Counted from the first letter of the stretch, positions 54,222 through 63,681 are shown. The stretch is 64,000 bases of DNA from Vulcanimicrobiota bacterium (GCA_013036105.1 JAAXCX010000012.1:1-64000); one strand, 5' to 3'. Program-made: numbers and translations. The notes: generated by a model not told the origin, from the sequence alone.

Positions 54222-55022
54222 TTTACTTATCGGGACGAACGTAGGCTTTTCGCGGTACTCGGGGTGATTATCGCGGCGGCGCTTGTCGCGCTGCTGCAGG
54301 TGACCGCGGCCCGCACCGGCACGCCTAGCCCGCTGACGACCATCGCCACGACGCTCGGAATCGGCATCGAAGCCGGCGCTTCCAATGCCGTCGGCGCCGT
54401 GCGTTCGGGCGGCCGGACCGCGCTCAGCCTTCCGGCTCTGCGAGCGCAGAACGCCGCGCTCAAATCCGAAAACGTCCAGCTTCAGCGGGAGAACGCACGC
54501 CTGCAAGAAGCGTTGGCCGCTTCAAACAGCCAGCTTGCCGTTCAGCCGCAGCTCCAGAGTTATGCCGGCGCAATCGAGGCCCGCGTGATCGGCTATCCGC
54601 CCGAAGGCGGCATTCAGACCGTGACGATCGACAAAGGCACGCGCAGCGGCGTGGCGCGCGACGACGGCGTGCTCGCCGGCCCCGGCGTCGTCGGTCGCGT
54701 CATCGAAGCGTCGCCGTTTACCAGTCAAGTCGCGCTGCTCACCGATTTCACGAGCACGATTCCGGCACTCGTGCAGCGCGGGCGCTACTGGGGCATCGCG
54801 CGCGGCAATGCCGACTCGGTGCGGCTCGAATACGTTTCGCAGGACGCGCAGTTGCGCGCCGGCGACCAAGTCGTCACAGCGGAAGCGCGCTCGTTCCATT
54901 CCGGCGCACTGCTCGGAACGATCATGAAGATCGAACGCGACTCGGCACTCTATCAAACTGCGATCGTGAAACCGGCGGTCGACTTCTCGACGCTCGACCG
55001 CGTTGTCGTCCTTCCGCGCTAA
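54219..55022 (+). CDS. mreC: Rod-shape-determining protein MreC
   Basis: About 267 residues if started at ATC 54219 (252 from the GTG at 54264). A short cytoplasmic segment (FTYRDERR), one membrane helix (LFAVLGVIIAAALVALLQV), a coiled coil (ALRAQNAALKSENVQLQRENARLQEALA, about residues 72-103) and the periplasmic beta-barrel half (GARVIGYPPEGGIQTVTIDKGTRSGVARDDGVLAGPGVVGRVIE). It bridges MreB to the periplasmic synthesis complex. Followed by mreD and mrdA in overlap. Confidence 0.93.
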   Translation: MFTYRDERRLFAVLGVIIAAALVALLQVTAARTGTPSPLTTIATTLGIGIEAGASNAVGAVRSGGRTALSLPALRAQNAALKSENVQLQRENARLQEALAASNSQLAVQPQLQSYAGAIEARVIGYPPEGGIQTVTIDKGTRSGVARDDGVLAGPGVVGRVIEASPFTSQVALLTDFTSTIPALVQRGRYWGIARGNADSVRLEYVSQDAQLRAGDQVVTAEARSFHSGALLGTIMKIERDSALYQTAIVKPAVDFSTLDRVVVLPR

Positions 55023-55545
55023 ACCTCAAGAAACACCGTTCGCGGGTCCCTATTGGTGGCAAGCCGGTATTTTTTTGGCGATCGCGCTGGCCGCGCAGAT
55101 CGAGCTCATGCATTTCCTTACCTGGCATCGTGCCGAGCCAAGTTTGGTTTTGGTCGCCGTCGTGTGGTACGCCCTGCGCACCGACATCCGGCGCGCCCTT
55201 ATTTTCGGACTGATCGCCGGCGCGTGCGAAGATATTTTCGGCGGAGCGCTGACCGGCGCCGCGACGGGCGGCGGGTGGACGATCGCGACCACCGGAACCG
55301 CGCTGCTCGCCGGTTCGCTGTCGCAGGGTTTCTTTGCCGATTCCATCGTGGTGCTGACCGCGGCGGTCGCGATCGGAACGCTGGTGCGCCGCCTGATTTT
55401 TTGGAGCGTGCTCTCGCTGGAGGGATATCCGCGCGGCTACGCCGGCGTTCACGCCCACCAAGCCATTTGGGAAGCGCTCATGAACGCCGCAATCGCCGCC
55501 GCGCTGATGCTGATCGTGCGTCTCGCGGAGCGGCGTAGAGCGTAA
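55003..55545 (+). CDS. mreD: Rod-shape-determining protein MreD
   Basis: 180 residues from a TTG at 55003, overlapping the mreC end by 20 nt; no other NTG precedes the first helix. Five to six membrane helices with the MreD signature region FGLIAGACEDIFGGALTGAATGG (GLxxGxxxD...). An integral membrane part of the elongasome. The mrdA ATG shares a base with its stop (TAATG). Confidence 0.9.
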   Translation: MSSFRAKPQETPFAGPYWWQAGIFLAIALAAQIELMHFLTWHRAEPSLVLVAVVWYALRTDIRRALIFGLIAGACEDIFGGALTGAATGGGWTIATTGTALLAGSLSQGFFADSIVVLTAAVAIGTLVRRLIFWSVLSLEGYPRGYAGVHAHQAIWEALMNAAIAAALMLIVRLAERRRA

Positions 55546-57392
55546 TGTACCGGCGCAAACCCGCGTGGGAACGATCGACGTGGCGGATTGCGATCTTCGC
55601 ACTCCTCGTTGCGCTCGCGCTCATCGGCTTGTTTGCGCGGCTCATTCAAGTCCAGCTGATCCAAGGCGATGCGTTCCGCGCGGCCGCTCAAGAAAATCAG
55701 ATCAGATTGATTCCGGTGGCGGCGCCGCGCGGTTCTATCGTCGACCGAAATGGCAACCTCATCGTGCGCAGCCGGCCGTCGTTCGTCGTCGCCGTCATTC
55801 CGTCGGAGCTGACCGACCTGACAAGCGAGCTCAAGAGCGTCTCGCAAGCCATCGCCGTTCCGGTTGAAAAATTGCGCTATCAACTCTTCAACCATCATGG
55901 CGTCAGTTACAAAACGTTCGATGAACTGGATGCCGACGAGCCGTACGGTCCGGTCATCATAGCCAGCGATCTCTCCGTGCAGCAGGTCGTCAAACTCACG
56001 GAATTGCTCGTTGACCTTCCGGGCTTCGACGTCGAAGCGCAAGCCGTGCGCGACTATCCGTACGGTCCGCAAGGATCGGCGTTCGTCGGTTACGTCGGAC
56101 AGATTAGCCAAGACGAATATAAAGCGCTGCGCAATTTGGGATACACGCCCAACGACGTGGTCGGAAAAGATGGCCTCGAGTACACCTACGACCGCTATTT
56201 GCGCGGCGAACCCGGAGGACAGCGCGTCGTCGTTGACGCGCAGAGCCAAGTGGTACCTGGAATTAAGCTTCCCGCCAAACAGCCGGTCGCAGGCGACACG
56301 CTTGTACTGAACATCGATTGGCGGCTGCAGCGGATCGTCGAACGGGCCTTGGCCAACGGGATCCATTCGTGGGGGGGCGGCCGCTCCGGAATCGGCGGCG
56401 CCGTGGTGATCGAGGACCCGTGGAGCGGAGCGATCCGCGCGATTGCAAGTTATCCAAGCTTCGATCCAAACGCGTTCGCATCGGATGACTCCAAGAAAAT
56501 CGCGCATTACCTGACCGCTGTTCCGCCCGCGCTCTTCAACCGCGCGATAGGCGCGGGCACGCCAACCGGCTCGACGTTCAAAATGGTAACGGGATCGGCC
56601 GCGCTTACCACGGGCGTCGTCAAGGTGAACGAAGTCGTCTACGACAGCGGCGCGTGGAATTGCGGCGGCGCGATCTTTCGCGACCTGGCGGCCGGAGGCT
56701 TAGGCCCGACGGGGTTTGTACGCGCGCTCGCGGCTTCTTCCGACGGATATTTCTTTCAAATGGGCTGGCGGCTGGGCAACGCGCGCCTGCGCAAATACGC
56801 GCTGTTGTTCGGCCTGGGAGCGAAAGCCGGGATCGATCTGCCCGGCGAATTCGAAGGCAATTGGCCGACGAACGCGTCGATGCTCAAGAGTTCCGGACTA
56901 CCGTTAGAACCGTCCGACGTCTGCAGCTTGGCAATCGGACAGGGCGCGATGCAAGCGACCCCGCTGCAAATGGCCGACGTCGAATCAGCCGTCGTTAACG
57001 GCGGAACGCTTTACCATCCGCGTGTCGTCGCGGAGATCCGCGATCCGCACGGACACGTCGTGAAGCGCTTCGATCCTCAGATCATCCGGCACGTTCCGGT
57101 AACGCAAGACGCGCTCAAAGCTGTGCGTCAAGGCATGGATGAAGTGACCGACCCCGGCGGCACCGCTTACGGCCTTGCTATCCCGGGCCTACCGTTCGGG
57201 GGAAAGACCGGCACCGCCGAAACGGCCGGCGGCTCGGGACCGAACACGACGTGGTTTGTCGCGTACGCACCCGCCAAACACGCGACGATCGCGATGGCCG
57301 TCTTCGTCGATCGCTCCGGCGGTTACGGCGCGCAAGTCGCAGCGCCGATCGCGCGCGCGATCATGGTGCAGTACTTCCATAAAAAACCCTAA
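55545..57392 (+). CDS. mrdA: Penicillin-binding protein 2 (elongasome transpeptidase)
   Basis: 615 residues. One N-terminal membrane helix (about residues 15-36), a pedestal with the catalytic-chaperone segment VAAPRGSIVDRNGNLIVRS, and a transpeptidase domain with the nucleophile Ser343 in TGSTFKM, SxN-type AASSDGY and the KTGTAE box at Lys554. It crosslinks peptidoglycan in the lateral wall as part of the Mre complex. It is convergent with the gene at 57544 across repeat A3. Confidence 0.97.
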   Translation: MYRRKPAWERSTWRIAIFALLVALALIGLFARLIQVQLIQGDAFRAAAQENQIRLIPVAAPRGSIVDRNGNLIVRSRPSFVVAVIPSELTDLTSELKSVSQAIAVPVEKLRYQLFNHHGVSYKTFDELDADEPYGPVIIASDLSVQQVVKLTELLVDLPGFDVEAQAVRDYPYGPQGSAFVGYVGQISQDEYKALRNLGYTPNDVVGKDGLEYTYDRYLRGEPGGQRVVVDAQSQVVPGIKLPAKQPVAGDTLVLNIDWRLQRIVERALANGIHSWGGGRSGIGGAVVIEDPWSGAIRAIASYPSFDPNAFASDDSKKIAHYLTAVPPALFNRAIGAGTPTGSTFKMVTGSAALTTGVVKVNEVVYDSGAWNCGGAIFRDLAAGGLGPTGFVRALAASSDGYFFQMGWRLGNARLRKYALLFGLGAKAGIDLPGEFEGNWPTNASMLKSSGLPLEPSDVCSLAIGQGAMQATPLQMADVESAVVNGGTLYHPRVVAEIRDPHGHVVKRFDPQIIRHVPVTQDALKAVRQGMDEVTDPGGTAYGLAIPGLPFGGKTGTAETAGGSGPNTTWFVAYAPAKHATIAMAVFVDRSGGYGAQVAAPIARAIMVQYFHKKP

Positions 57393-57398
57393 GTCCTC

Positions 57399-57548
57399 AA
57401 TAAGACCCGCCTACATGCCGGTTCTCACGGACACTTGCCGGGCACATCCATGTGCCCGGCCGCGCTCCTGAATTCAGACCGCTCTCGCCATCCATGGCTT
57501 CGCGGTGAATTCAGAGCCGTGCGAACCGGCACGTAGGCGGCCCTTATT
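57399..57548 (+). repeat. Structured palindromic repeat family A, copy 3
   Basis: Outer arms at 57399-57430 and 57517-57548 pair at 28 of 32 positions. Inside are a perfect 10-bp hairpin (GCCGGGCACA-tcca-TGTGCCCGGC, 57437-57460) and a second hairpin (CTGAATTCA.../...TGAATTCAG) whose tip is the core GCCATCCATGGC at 57487-57498. Compared with copies A1 and A2 the stems have different sequence but remain paired. It lies between convergent genes and its right end includes the stop codon of the gene at 57544. Confidence 0.85.
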
Positions 57549-57948
57549 GTAGGAGGCTGAGCGTTTCTTCGATACGTTCCGCACGCGCGCCGGGATGGCG
57601 CTTGACGTGCGCGCGAACACGTTCGGACGCGCCGCGCTTTTCGAGCACGTGCGCGGCTGCGAGCGCGACCGCTTCGGACGGATCGTCGAGTGCGTGTACG
57701 AGCAATCCGTCGGCACGTTCGTCGTGCAGGTCGGCAACGGCAAAGACGAGATCGCAACGCGCCGCTTCCGAGAGCGTCGCGAACTCTTCGCCCGCCTGCG
57801 CGGTCCAAGCGGTGTCGGGTTTCCAGGGTTCGTTCGGTGGAGGCTCCGGCAGTTCGATCTCTTTGCGCTCGGGAGAAAGCCAAGCGTATAAACCGACGCA
57901 AATCGCGATCGCGATGATGATCAGCAGAACGATGACGAGCGCGTTCAC
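57544..57948 (-). CDS. Membrane-anchored HEAT-repeat-like protein
   Basis: 134 residues. One N-terminal membrane helix (residues 3-24, ALVIVLLIIIAIAICVGLYAWL), a Pro/Glu linker and a helical cytoplasmic domain whose LVHALDDPSEAVALAAAHVLEKRG segment looks like a HEAT/Armadillo-type repeat. Its ATG overlaps the stop of the large upstream gene (ATGA), so the pair is translationally coupled. Function unknown; a partner role for the large protein is inference. Confidence 0.7.
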   Translation of the reverse strand: MNALVIVLLIIIAIAICVGLYAWLSPERKEIELPEPPPNEPWKPDTAWTAQAGEEFATLSEAARCDLVFAVADLHDERADGLLVHALDDPSEAVALAAAHVLEKRGASERVRAHVKRHPGARAERIEETLSLLQ

Positions 57949-60900
57949 GCGCGAGTGGAGATCTGTGCGCAGACCACGTTGAGCGCCGCATCGAGTACTG
58001 GATACGGACGCCGCTGCAGCGCGTCGATGAACGCCGTCTCGTCAACGTTTGCCAGATCATCGAGCGACGTGATCAGCATGCGCCGGTAATTTACTTCAGC
58101 ATCCGATTCGCTCGGCATGAGCCGTGCGAGCGCCGCCCACGGCAGTGCGGTTGCCAATGGCGCGTCTTCCAAACGCGCGGCCAGTGCGCGCAACTCGCCC
58201 GCGTCGCATGCGCCGCGCAACATCGTAGCGCCGCTTGAAAGCGCGGGCTGTCCGGGCTGCAGTGAGTTCAGCAGCGTGACGATCCCGGCGCGCGTTCCGG
58301 CGTTTTCCAGATCGCGCGGCGCAATCACGTAATTAGGCAAGCGCAGCTTGATGAAGAGCCGGTCGAGCGTCTCGCGCAGCGCATCGCGCACTTCTTCCAG
58401 CGCGGCTTCATTTGAAGAACCGGCTTCGTCGGGGTAAAAGGCGCGCAGCGCAAACATGTGGCTGGTCAACCCGCCGAAGCGCGCTTCGGAGAGAAACTTC
58501 AGCGTTCGATCCAACCGATCGCGATCGAAAACCGCAACCGTTTCGACGACGTGCGCTTCGTCATCGTCACCGGCGTGCCCGTTACCGCTTGACCCCAGCG
58601 AAAGCACCGATGTGACCGACGTTTCCCCGCGCGCGACGGGCATCGCCGGCGGCAGCTGCACGAAACGATCGTTGACGTCGGGCAGCGCGCGCTGTCCGCC
58701 CGCAAATGCCGGACCCAACATGCCGTCCAGGCCAAAGGGCAGCCCCGCGATGGCGTTTGCGAAAACGGGCGAGCAGCGGACTTTCAGTTCGGGGGCGGCG
58801 ATTTCGTCCAGACGTTCGCCGTCGTAGGAGACACGCGCCGTGCGAACGAGCGTTTCGCCCGAAGCCAATCCGTTGTGCACGACCTCGCGCCACGCAATCG
58901 CCGCTTCAACGCCGGGATCGACGTCGCTCAGCATAATACCCTGTTCGCTCGTGAGCGGAGACTGTGCGCCGATGTCGCGTACCGGCAGTTCGTTCACGGT
59001 CGTGCTGTTCGGAACATAGATCAGCTCGTCGAGCGAGTCGACGGAGATTTTGACGCGGCGCGCCGGTCCGTCGCCGCCGTTTCGAACGTGCAACACGAAC
59101 TCGACCTCATCGCCGGCATCGGCTACGTCGGCGGGCTCGCTGTGCAGGGTGCCGACCGAGAAATTCGGTTCGGCGGTCGTCACGATCGTCAGCCGCGTCA
59201 GCTGCACCGGCAGCATTGCGTCGGCGGTGAGGACGGTTTCTATCGTCACCGGATAAGCTTTGGCCAAGCTGCGCAAGAGCCGGATGCCAAGCTTTGCTTC
59301 GACCGTTCCGCCTGGACGCACCTCACCGAAGAGCAGCGCCGAACGCTCGCGCGTAGCGCCTTCCACGCTTTCCAGCCGCGCTTCGGGCGATACGTACAAG
59401 CGCAGGCGCACGTTGTTGGCGATGTCCGTGCCCTCGTTGCGCAAGCGCACATGGACCTCGACGAGTTGATTGGGCCGGAAGACATCGTCTTGCACGAGCT
59501 GCAGTTGCGACGTTTCGGCCGAAAACGCCGGATGCGACTCGACGCGCCAATTCGCTTCACCCAAAACCACTTCGCCAGCTTCACGCGCGTGCATCGATCC
59601 GCCTAAACGGATATCGCTGCGGTTGGCATAGGGCGTGCGCACGCGCGCGCGCACGGTCAGGCGGCGCGACGTGTACGGATCGATTTTCCCTAAGTCCACT
59701 TCGTCGCGATCCATCTGCAAACGTACGGTCTTATCGAAGACGCGAACTTCGTCGAGCGCCGGGTCGAGCAGCAAATGCAGGCGCGCATCGGTCGCCGGCG
59801 CGCTGCCGTCGTTGCTCAAAAGAATAGTGGCTTCACATTCGTCGGACGGCTGAACGGAGCTGCCGCCGACACGAACGATGCGATTGTGGCGCGCTGAGAA
59901 GCGCGGCTGCGAACGCACCACAGCCGAACACTCGAAGTTGCGCTCGCCTTCGGGCGCCCAGGTCAATTTCGCGCGAACCGGCAGCGATGTTCCGTCGGCA
60001 ATCGGCGAAAGCACCGCGCCTTCGGCCACGAACTCGACGCCTTCACGCGCGCCGATCGCTCCGAGATCGAAGGTCAGGCTCTCTTTCTTGCGCTCGCGCA
60101 GCGGCTGTCCGTCGATGCGGAAGCTTCCGCGCACCGGCATGACGTGATCCGGAAACTCGAGGGTGAGCGAGACGCTTTCCGCGGTCGTCGTGCCCGCGTT
60201 AAATGCAACTGCCCGCACGACGATGTGTGAGCCCGGCGTAACGTCGTATTCCGGCTCGACCGTCACCGACGTGCGGTCGTCTTCAAAATCGGCTTGCGCG
60301 CGGACCGTTAAGCTCGCCGCGTCAATCGCGAAGGCCGCGGTTTCCTGCGATGCGATCTGCGCGCGCGCAACGATGGATGTTCCGTCAGCGAGCGGATCGT
60401 CCACGCGCACGCGATACTGCAGCGTTACCGTCGCGCTTGCCGGCAGCGACGGTGCAACGATCGGCGCGTGCACGCGATCAAACGACGCCAGCAACTCGCG
60501 TTCGAACTCGCGGCCGTTGACGCGCGCGGAGTTCGGAACGTAACTCGTATGCTCGGGAATTGGCGCGACCACGACGACGTCGTGCGCACTCGATTCGCCC
60601 GCGTTGTGAACGCGAACCGTAACGTTTGCTTCGCCTCCGGGCGCAGCGCCGCCGGAAGCGCCGTGCCGCGTTTCGATCGCGACGTTGGTGAGCGCGTTTT
60701 CCAATGCCGGGCGGCTGTGAGCGACCAAGCGGACGACGTTTGATCCAACCGGAGCAAGCTCGAATGCGGCGACCGCGGCCTGCAGCTCGACGGTGGATCC
60801 ATTTTCGATTGCGCCCGCGACGCTGTACGCGATATCGATGCGCCGCTCTTCACCGGGGGCGACGTCGCCGATCTGCGCTCCGGCTCGCGCGAGGAGCGGC

Positions 60901-61151
60901 GAGCTGCCTTGTTCGTCATCGAGCGCCTCTTCGTCGAGCTTGCCGCTTCCGACGAGGTAGACCAATCCTTCGGGGAGATTAAAACGTACGCGCACGCCGG
61001 TTGCCGGCGCGCCGCCCTGGTTGCGGAACGTGAACGTTGCGCGCACGGTCATTCCAGGTTCCAACTCGCGCTCAGGCGAAACGACGAGGGTTCGTAGACC
61101 CTCGGGAAGCGTCGGTGTACCCGGCGCAAACACGTCCGTCAGGGTGCGCAT
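57945..61151 (-). CDS. Large DUF11/CARDB-type repeat protein lacking a signal peptide
   Basis: 1068 residues. Residues about 1-830 are six or seven immunoglobulin-like repeats of DUF11/CARDB character, each with patterns such as GMTVRATFTFRNQGGAPATGVRVRFNLPEGLVYLVGSG, DVAPGEERRIDIAYSV and VRNGGDGPARRVKISV. Residues about 830-1068 form a separate, helix-rich domain (ALEEVRDALRETLDRLFIKLRLP...). Proteins of this type are normally exported, yet the N-terminus (MRTLTDVFAPGTPTLPEG) has no signal peptide or membrane helix. It is coupled to the anchored HEAT-like protein. Confidence 0.78.
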   Translation of the reverse strand: MRTLTDVFAPGTPTLPEGLRTLVVSPERELEPGMTVRATFTFRNQGGAPATGVRVRFNLPEGLVYLVGSGKLDEEALDDEQGSSPLLARAGAQIGDVAPGEERRIDIAYSVAGAIENGSTVELQAAVAAFELAPVGSNVVRLVAHSRPALENALTNVAIETRHGASGGAAPGGEANVTVRVHNAGESSAHDVVVVAPIPEHTSYVPNSARVNGREFERELLASFDRVHAPIVAPSLPASATVTLQYRVRVDDPLADGTSIVARAQIASQETAAFAIDAASLTVRAQADFEDDRTSVTVEPEYDVTPGSHIVVRAVAFNAGTTTAESVSLTLEFPDHVMPVRGSFRIDGQPLRERKKESLTFDLGAIGAREGVEFVAEGAVLSPIADGTSLPVRAKLTWAPEGERNFECSAVVRSQPRFSARHNRIVRVGGSSVQPSDECEATILLSNDGSAPATDARLHLLLDPALDEVRVFDKTVRLQMDRDEVDLGKIDPYTSRRLTVRARVRTPYANRSDIRLGGSMHAREAGEVVLGEANWRVESHPAFSAETSQLQLVQDDVFRPNQLVEVHVRLRNEGTDIANNVRLRLYVSPEARLESVEGATRERSALLFGEVRPGGTVEAKLGIRLLRSLAKAYPVTIETVLTADAMLPVQLTRLTIVTTAEPNFSVGTLHSEPADVADAGDEVEFVLHVRNGGDGPARRVKISVDSLDELIYVPNSTTVNELPVRDIGAQSPLTSEQGIMLSDVDPGVEAAIAWREVVHNGLASGETLVRTARVSYDGERLDEIAAPELKVRCSPVFANAIAGLPFGLDGMLGPAFAGGQRALPDVNDRFVQLPPAMPVARGETSVTSVLSLGSSGNGHAGDDDEAHVVETVAVFDRDRLDRTLKFLSEARFGGLTSHMFALRAFYPDEAGSSNEAALEEVRDALRETLDRLFIKLRLPNYVIAPRDLENAGTRAGIVTLLNSLQPGQPALSSGATMLRGACDAGELRALAARLEDAPLATALPWAALARLMPSESDAEVNYRRMLITSLDDLANVDETAFIDALQRRPYPVLDAALNVVCAQISTRA

Positions 61152-61233
61152 GACCGTCCGCGAGTCTTCGCCGCAGGCACAACGGCCCCTTGACGCATTT
61201 CTGACTTCTTAGCGAAAGGTTTGCACTGTAAAA

Positions 61234-62424
61234 ATGCTCGCAACGAAAGCCGATCGTTTCGCCGAAGCCGTGTCGCGGCTCGGTTCCGAAAGCGCCTTCG
61301 AAGTTCTGGCACGCGCCCGGGCGCTTGAAGCGCAAGGCAAGCGTGTCGTGCATATGGAAATCGGCGAACCCGATTTCGATACGCCCGATCATATTAAGGA
61401 AGCGGGCATTCGCGCGATCCGCGAAAACCATAGCCACTACACGCCGTCGCAAGGGATACTCGAATTGCGCGACGTCGTTGCAGCCTACGCATCGAAGTTT
61501 CGCCACATCGAGCCGTGGACGGCGGAAAACGTCGTGCTGTCACCCGGCGCCAAGCCGATCATCTGGAATATCCTCAGCGCGTTGCTGAGCCGTGGCGACG
61601 AATTCGTCTACTTCGATCCCGCCTACCCGGCGTACGCATCGTGCGCCAACTACCTGGGCGCGAAGACGGTACCGATTCCGCTGCTGGAAGAGAAAAATTG
61701 GCGCATGGACCTGGACGAGCTCGAGCGCCGCGTCTCAGACCGCACCAAAGCCGTGATGATCAACTCGCCGCACAACCCGACGGGAGGCGTGCTGACCAAA
61801 GAAGATCTCGAACGGATCGCGCAGATGGCCGAACGCCACGATTTCCTGGTCATTTCCGACGAAATTTACAGCCGCAATTTTTACGACCGCGAATTTCACT
61901 CGATCGTGACGGTTCCGGGCATGCGCGACCGCACGATCGTGATCGACGGTTTTTCGAAAGCGTACGCTATGACGGGCTGGCGCCTAGGGTATGCGATCAT
62001 GGCGCCCGAGATCGCCAAAGCCGTCACGCTCTTCAATAATAATACGTTCTCGTGCGTCGCGAGCTTCGTGCAGCAAGCCGGCATCGCAGCGCTGACCGGC
62101 GACGACGAGCCCGTTATGCGAATGAACAACATCTTCCGCGAACGACGCGACGCGCTGGTCAACGGCATCAACAAGATCGATGGCATGTCGTGCACGATGC
62201 CTGAAGGCGCGTTCTACGCCTTTCCAAACATCACGAAAATCACGTCCGACGACAAGGCGCTGGCGGCTTATCTCTTGCAAGAGTCGGGCGTTGCGTGTCT
62301 GGGTGGCTCCGCCTTCGGTGCGGCCGGCAAAGGCTATCTGCGCTTCTCGTACGCCGCTTCGCTCGACGACATCCATTATGCGCTCGAACAAATGGCGCTG
62401 AAAATTCCGCAATTTAAGGGCTAG
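61234..62424 (+). CDS. Class I/II pyridoxal-phosphate aminotransferase (aspartate aminotransferase-like)
   Basis: 396 residues of fold type I. HMEIGEPDFDTPDHIKEAGIRAIRENHSHYTPSQGILELRDVVAAY, SPHNPTGGVLTKED (Asn for PLP), SDEIYSRNFYD and the PLP lysine in IDGFSKAYAMTGWRLGYAIM. It could act on aspartate, alanine or aromatic amino acids; substrate is not set by sequence alone. It diverges from the DUF11 gene, with an 82-nt gap. Confidence 0.9.
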   Translation: MLATKADRFAEAVSRLGSESAFEVLARARALEAQGKRVVHMEIGEPDFDTPDHIKEAGIRAIRENHSHYTPSQGILELRDVVAAYASKFRHIEPWTAENVVLSPGAKPIIWNILSALLSRGDEFVYFDPAYPAYASCANYLGAKTVPIPLLEEKNWRMDLDELERRVSDRTKAVMINSPHNPTGGVLTKEDLERIAQMAERHDFLVISDEIYSRNFYDREFHSIVTVPGMRDRTIVIDGFSKAYAMTGWRLGYAIMAPEIAKAVTLFNNNTFSCVASFVQQAGIAALTGDDEPVMRMNNIFRERRDALVNGINKIDGMSCTMPEGAFYAFPNITKITSDDKALAAYLLQESGVACLGGSAFGAAGKGYLRFSYAASLDDIHYALEQMALKIPQFKG

Positions 62425-62425
62425 T

Positions 62426-62698
62426 ATGATTCTTCCCGAGCCGCCGGAGCCAAAGTACTGGAAAGCTCTGGTGCCCGCGCTGCTCGTCGCGATTCCGACC
62501 GCTCTCTTTTTTCACGCCATTATTCGCGGCTCACCACTTTGGCTTTGGTTAGGTTTGGCTATCGCGTTCGCAATGATGGGCGCTTACAGCATGCATCGAA
62601 AAGCACGCTACGATGCGGCAGCTCAATGGGAAATGAATTTTTCTCGCATCGACCGCGCAACATATATGCCCCCTAACGTGCGCATCCGCGATAAATAA
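62426..62698 (+). CDS. Small two-helix membrane protein of unknown function
   Basis: 90 residues: MILPEPPEPKYWKALVPALLVAIPTALFFHAIIRG with a second helix LWLWLGLAIAFAMMGAYSM and a charged C-terminal tail (HRKARYDAAAQWEMNF...RIRDK). It starts one base after the aminotransferase stop. No family recognised. The nuclease gene starts 9 nt downstream, so the two may belong together. Confidence 0.65.
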   Translation: MILPEPPEPKYWKALVPALLVAIPTALFFHAIIRGSPLWLWLGLAIAFAMMGAYSMHRKARYDAAAQWEMNFSRIDRATYMPPNVRIRDK

Positions 62699-62707
62699 GG
62701 TGGATGA

Positions 62708-63676
62708 GTGCCGGTAATTCTAACCCAGCACTACTCGCCTTCAGACCGCATTTATCAGGACGCTGAATATTCTCTATACCACTATCCCAAGCAATATTTT
62801 AGCCGAGTCAGGCCGGGCGACCGCTTCATTTACTACCGTCCGCTGGGGAAAACAGCACCGCGAATTGATTCGAAAATGTATTTTGGTCACGGCATCCTTG
62901 GGCAATGCACACCTGACTCCGTTCGCTCCGACCACAGATTTGTCGACCTCAAGCAGGCGGAGCCGTTTCCGCGATTGGTGCCGATGCTAGACCCGCTCGG
63001 CCGTTATTACGAAACCGAGGAAAAGCGCGCGCCTCCGTTTCAGTCCGCAGTCCGCGACATCTCGGAAACGGCCTATTGGAAAATCCTCGCGGCAGCCGAT
63101 GTCGCCGCCGCCGGCATTTCTCTGCTGCCTGATACCGAGCTCGTGGCAATGCAACCTTACGCATACGCGATGAGTGCGCCGCTCGACGAACTTCGACAAG
63201 TTTCCAGCATCCCGCCGGGGGCGGGCTACAAACCGAAGGGCGACAATCGCGTCAACGTATATGAATCGGCCGCGCTCCAAGAGCGTGCCCGCGCAGACCA
63301 TCAACGCGTTCTGCAACTGGTGCAGCGCGAAGTCCTCAAGCGTGGCGGTTCAACTTGGTACAACAATAATATCGATCTTTATGCGCGCGTTGGCGACCGG
63401 CGAATGTTAATAGAAGCAAAAAGCCTAGTGGATCTTCGCGCGGCCGTCGATCGCATGCGCTACGGCATCGGCCAGTTGGCCGACTACGATTACAATTACA
63501 GGCAAGTTCTCGAGGCGCCGCAGAAAGTGCTCGCCTTCGGTGCACCCCCGGACCGCGCGACCGGATGGATCAGATCGGTATTGGAAGATCAGAAAATCGC
63601 CTTTATCGCCAACGTCGAAGAGCGGCTGCTGCCGCTTAACGAGTCGGCGCGATCGCTCCCGCTTTTTGAGGAATAG
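62708..63676 (+). CDS. Putative modification-dependent nuclease: EVE/PUA-like plus PD-(D/E)XK domains
   Basis: 322 residues from a GTG at 62708 with AAGGTGG upstream. The N-terminal 70 residues (YPKQYFSRVRPGDRFIYYRP, YFGHGILGQ) resemble EVE/PUA-like modified-base-reading domains. The C-terminal part holds a PD-(D/E)XK-type site: Glu208, Asp223 in NNNIDLYARVG, Glu236-Ala-Lys238 in MLIEAKSL and Gln256 in YGIGQLADYDY. This layout fits a type IV restriction or anti-phage endonuclease. Both domain calls are by pattern and need a profile search. Confidence 0.65.
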   Translation: MPVILTQHYSPSDRIYQDAEYSLYHYPKQYFSRVRPGDRFIYYRPLGKTAPRIDSKMYFGHGILGQCTPDSVRSDHRFVDLKQAEPFPRLVPMLDPLGRYYETEEKRAPPFQSAVRDISETAYWKILAAADVAAAGISLLPDTELVAMQPYAYAMSAPLDELRQVSSIPPGAGYKPKGDNRVNVYESAALQERARADHQRVLQLVQREVLKRGGSTWYNNNIDLYARVGDRRMLIEAKSLVDLRAAVDRMRYGIGQLADYDYNYRQVLEAPQKVLAFGAPPDRATGWIRSVLEDQKIAFIANVEERLLPLNESARSLPLFEE

Positions 63677-63681
63677 CACAA

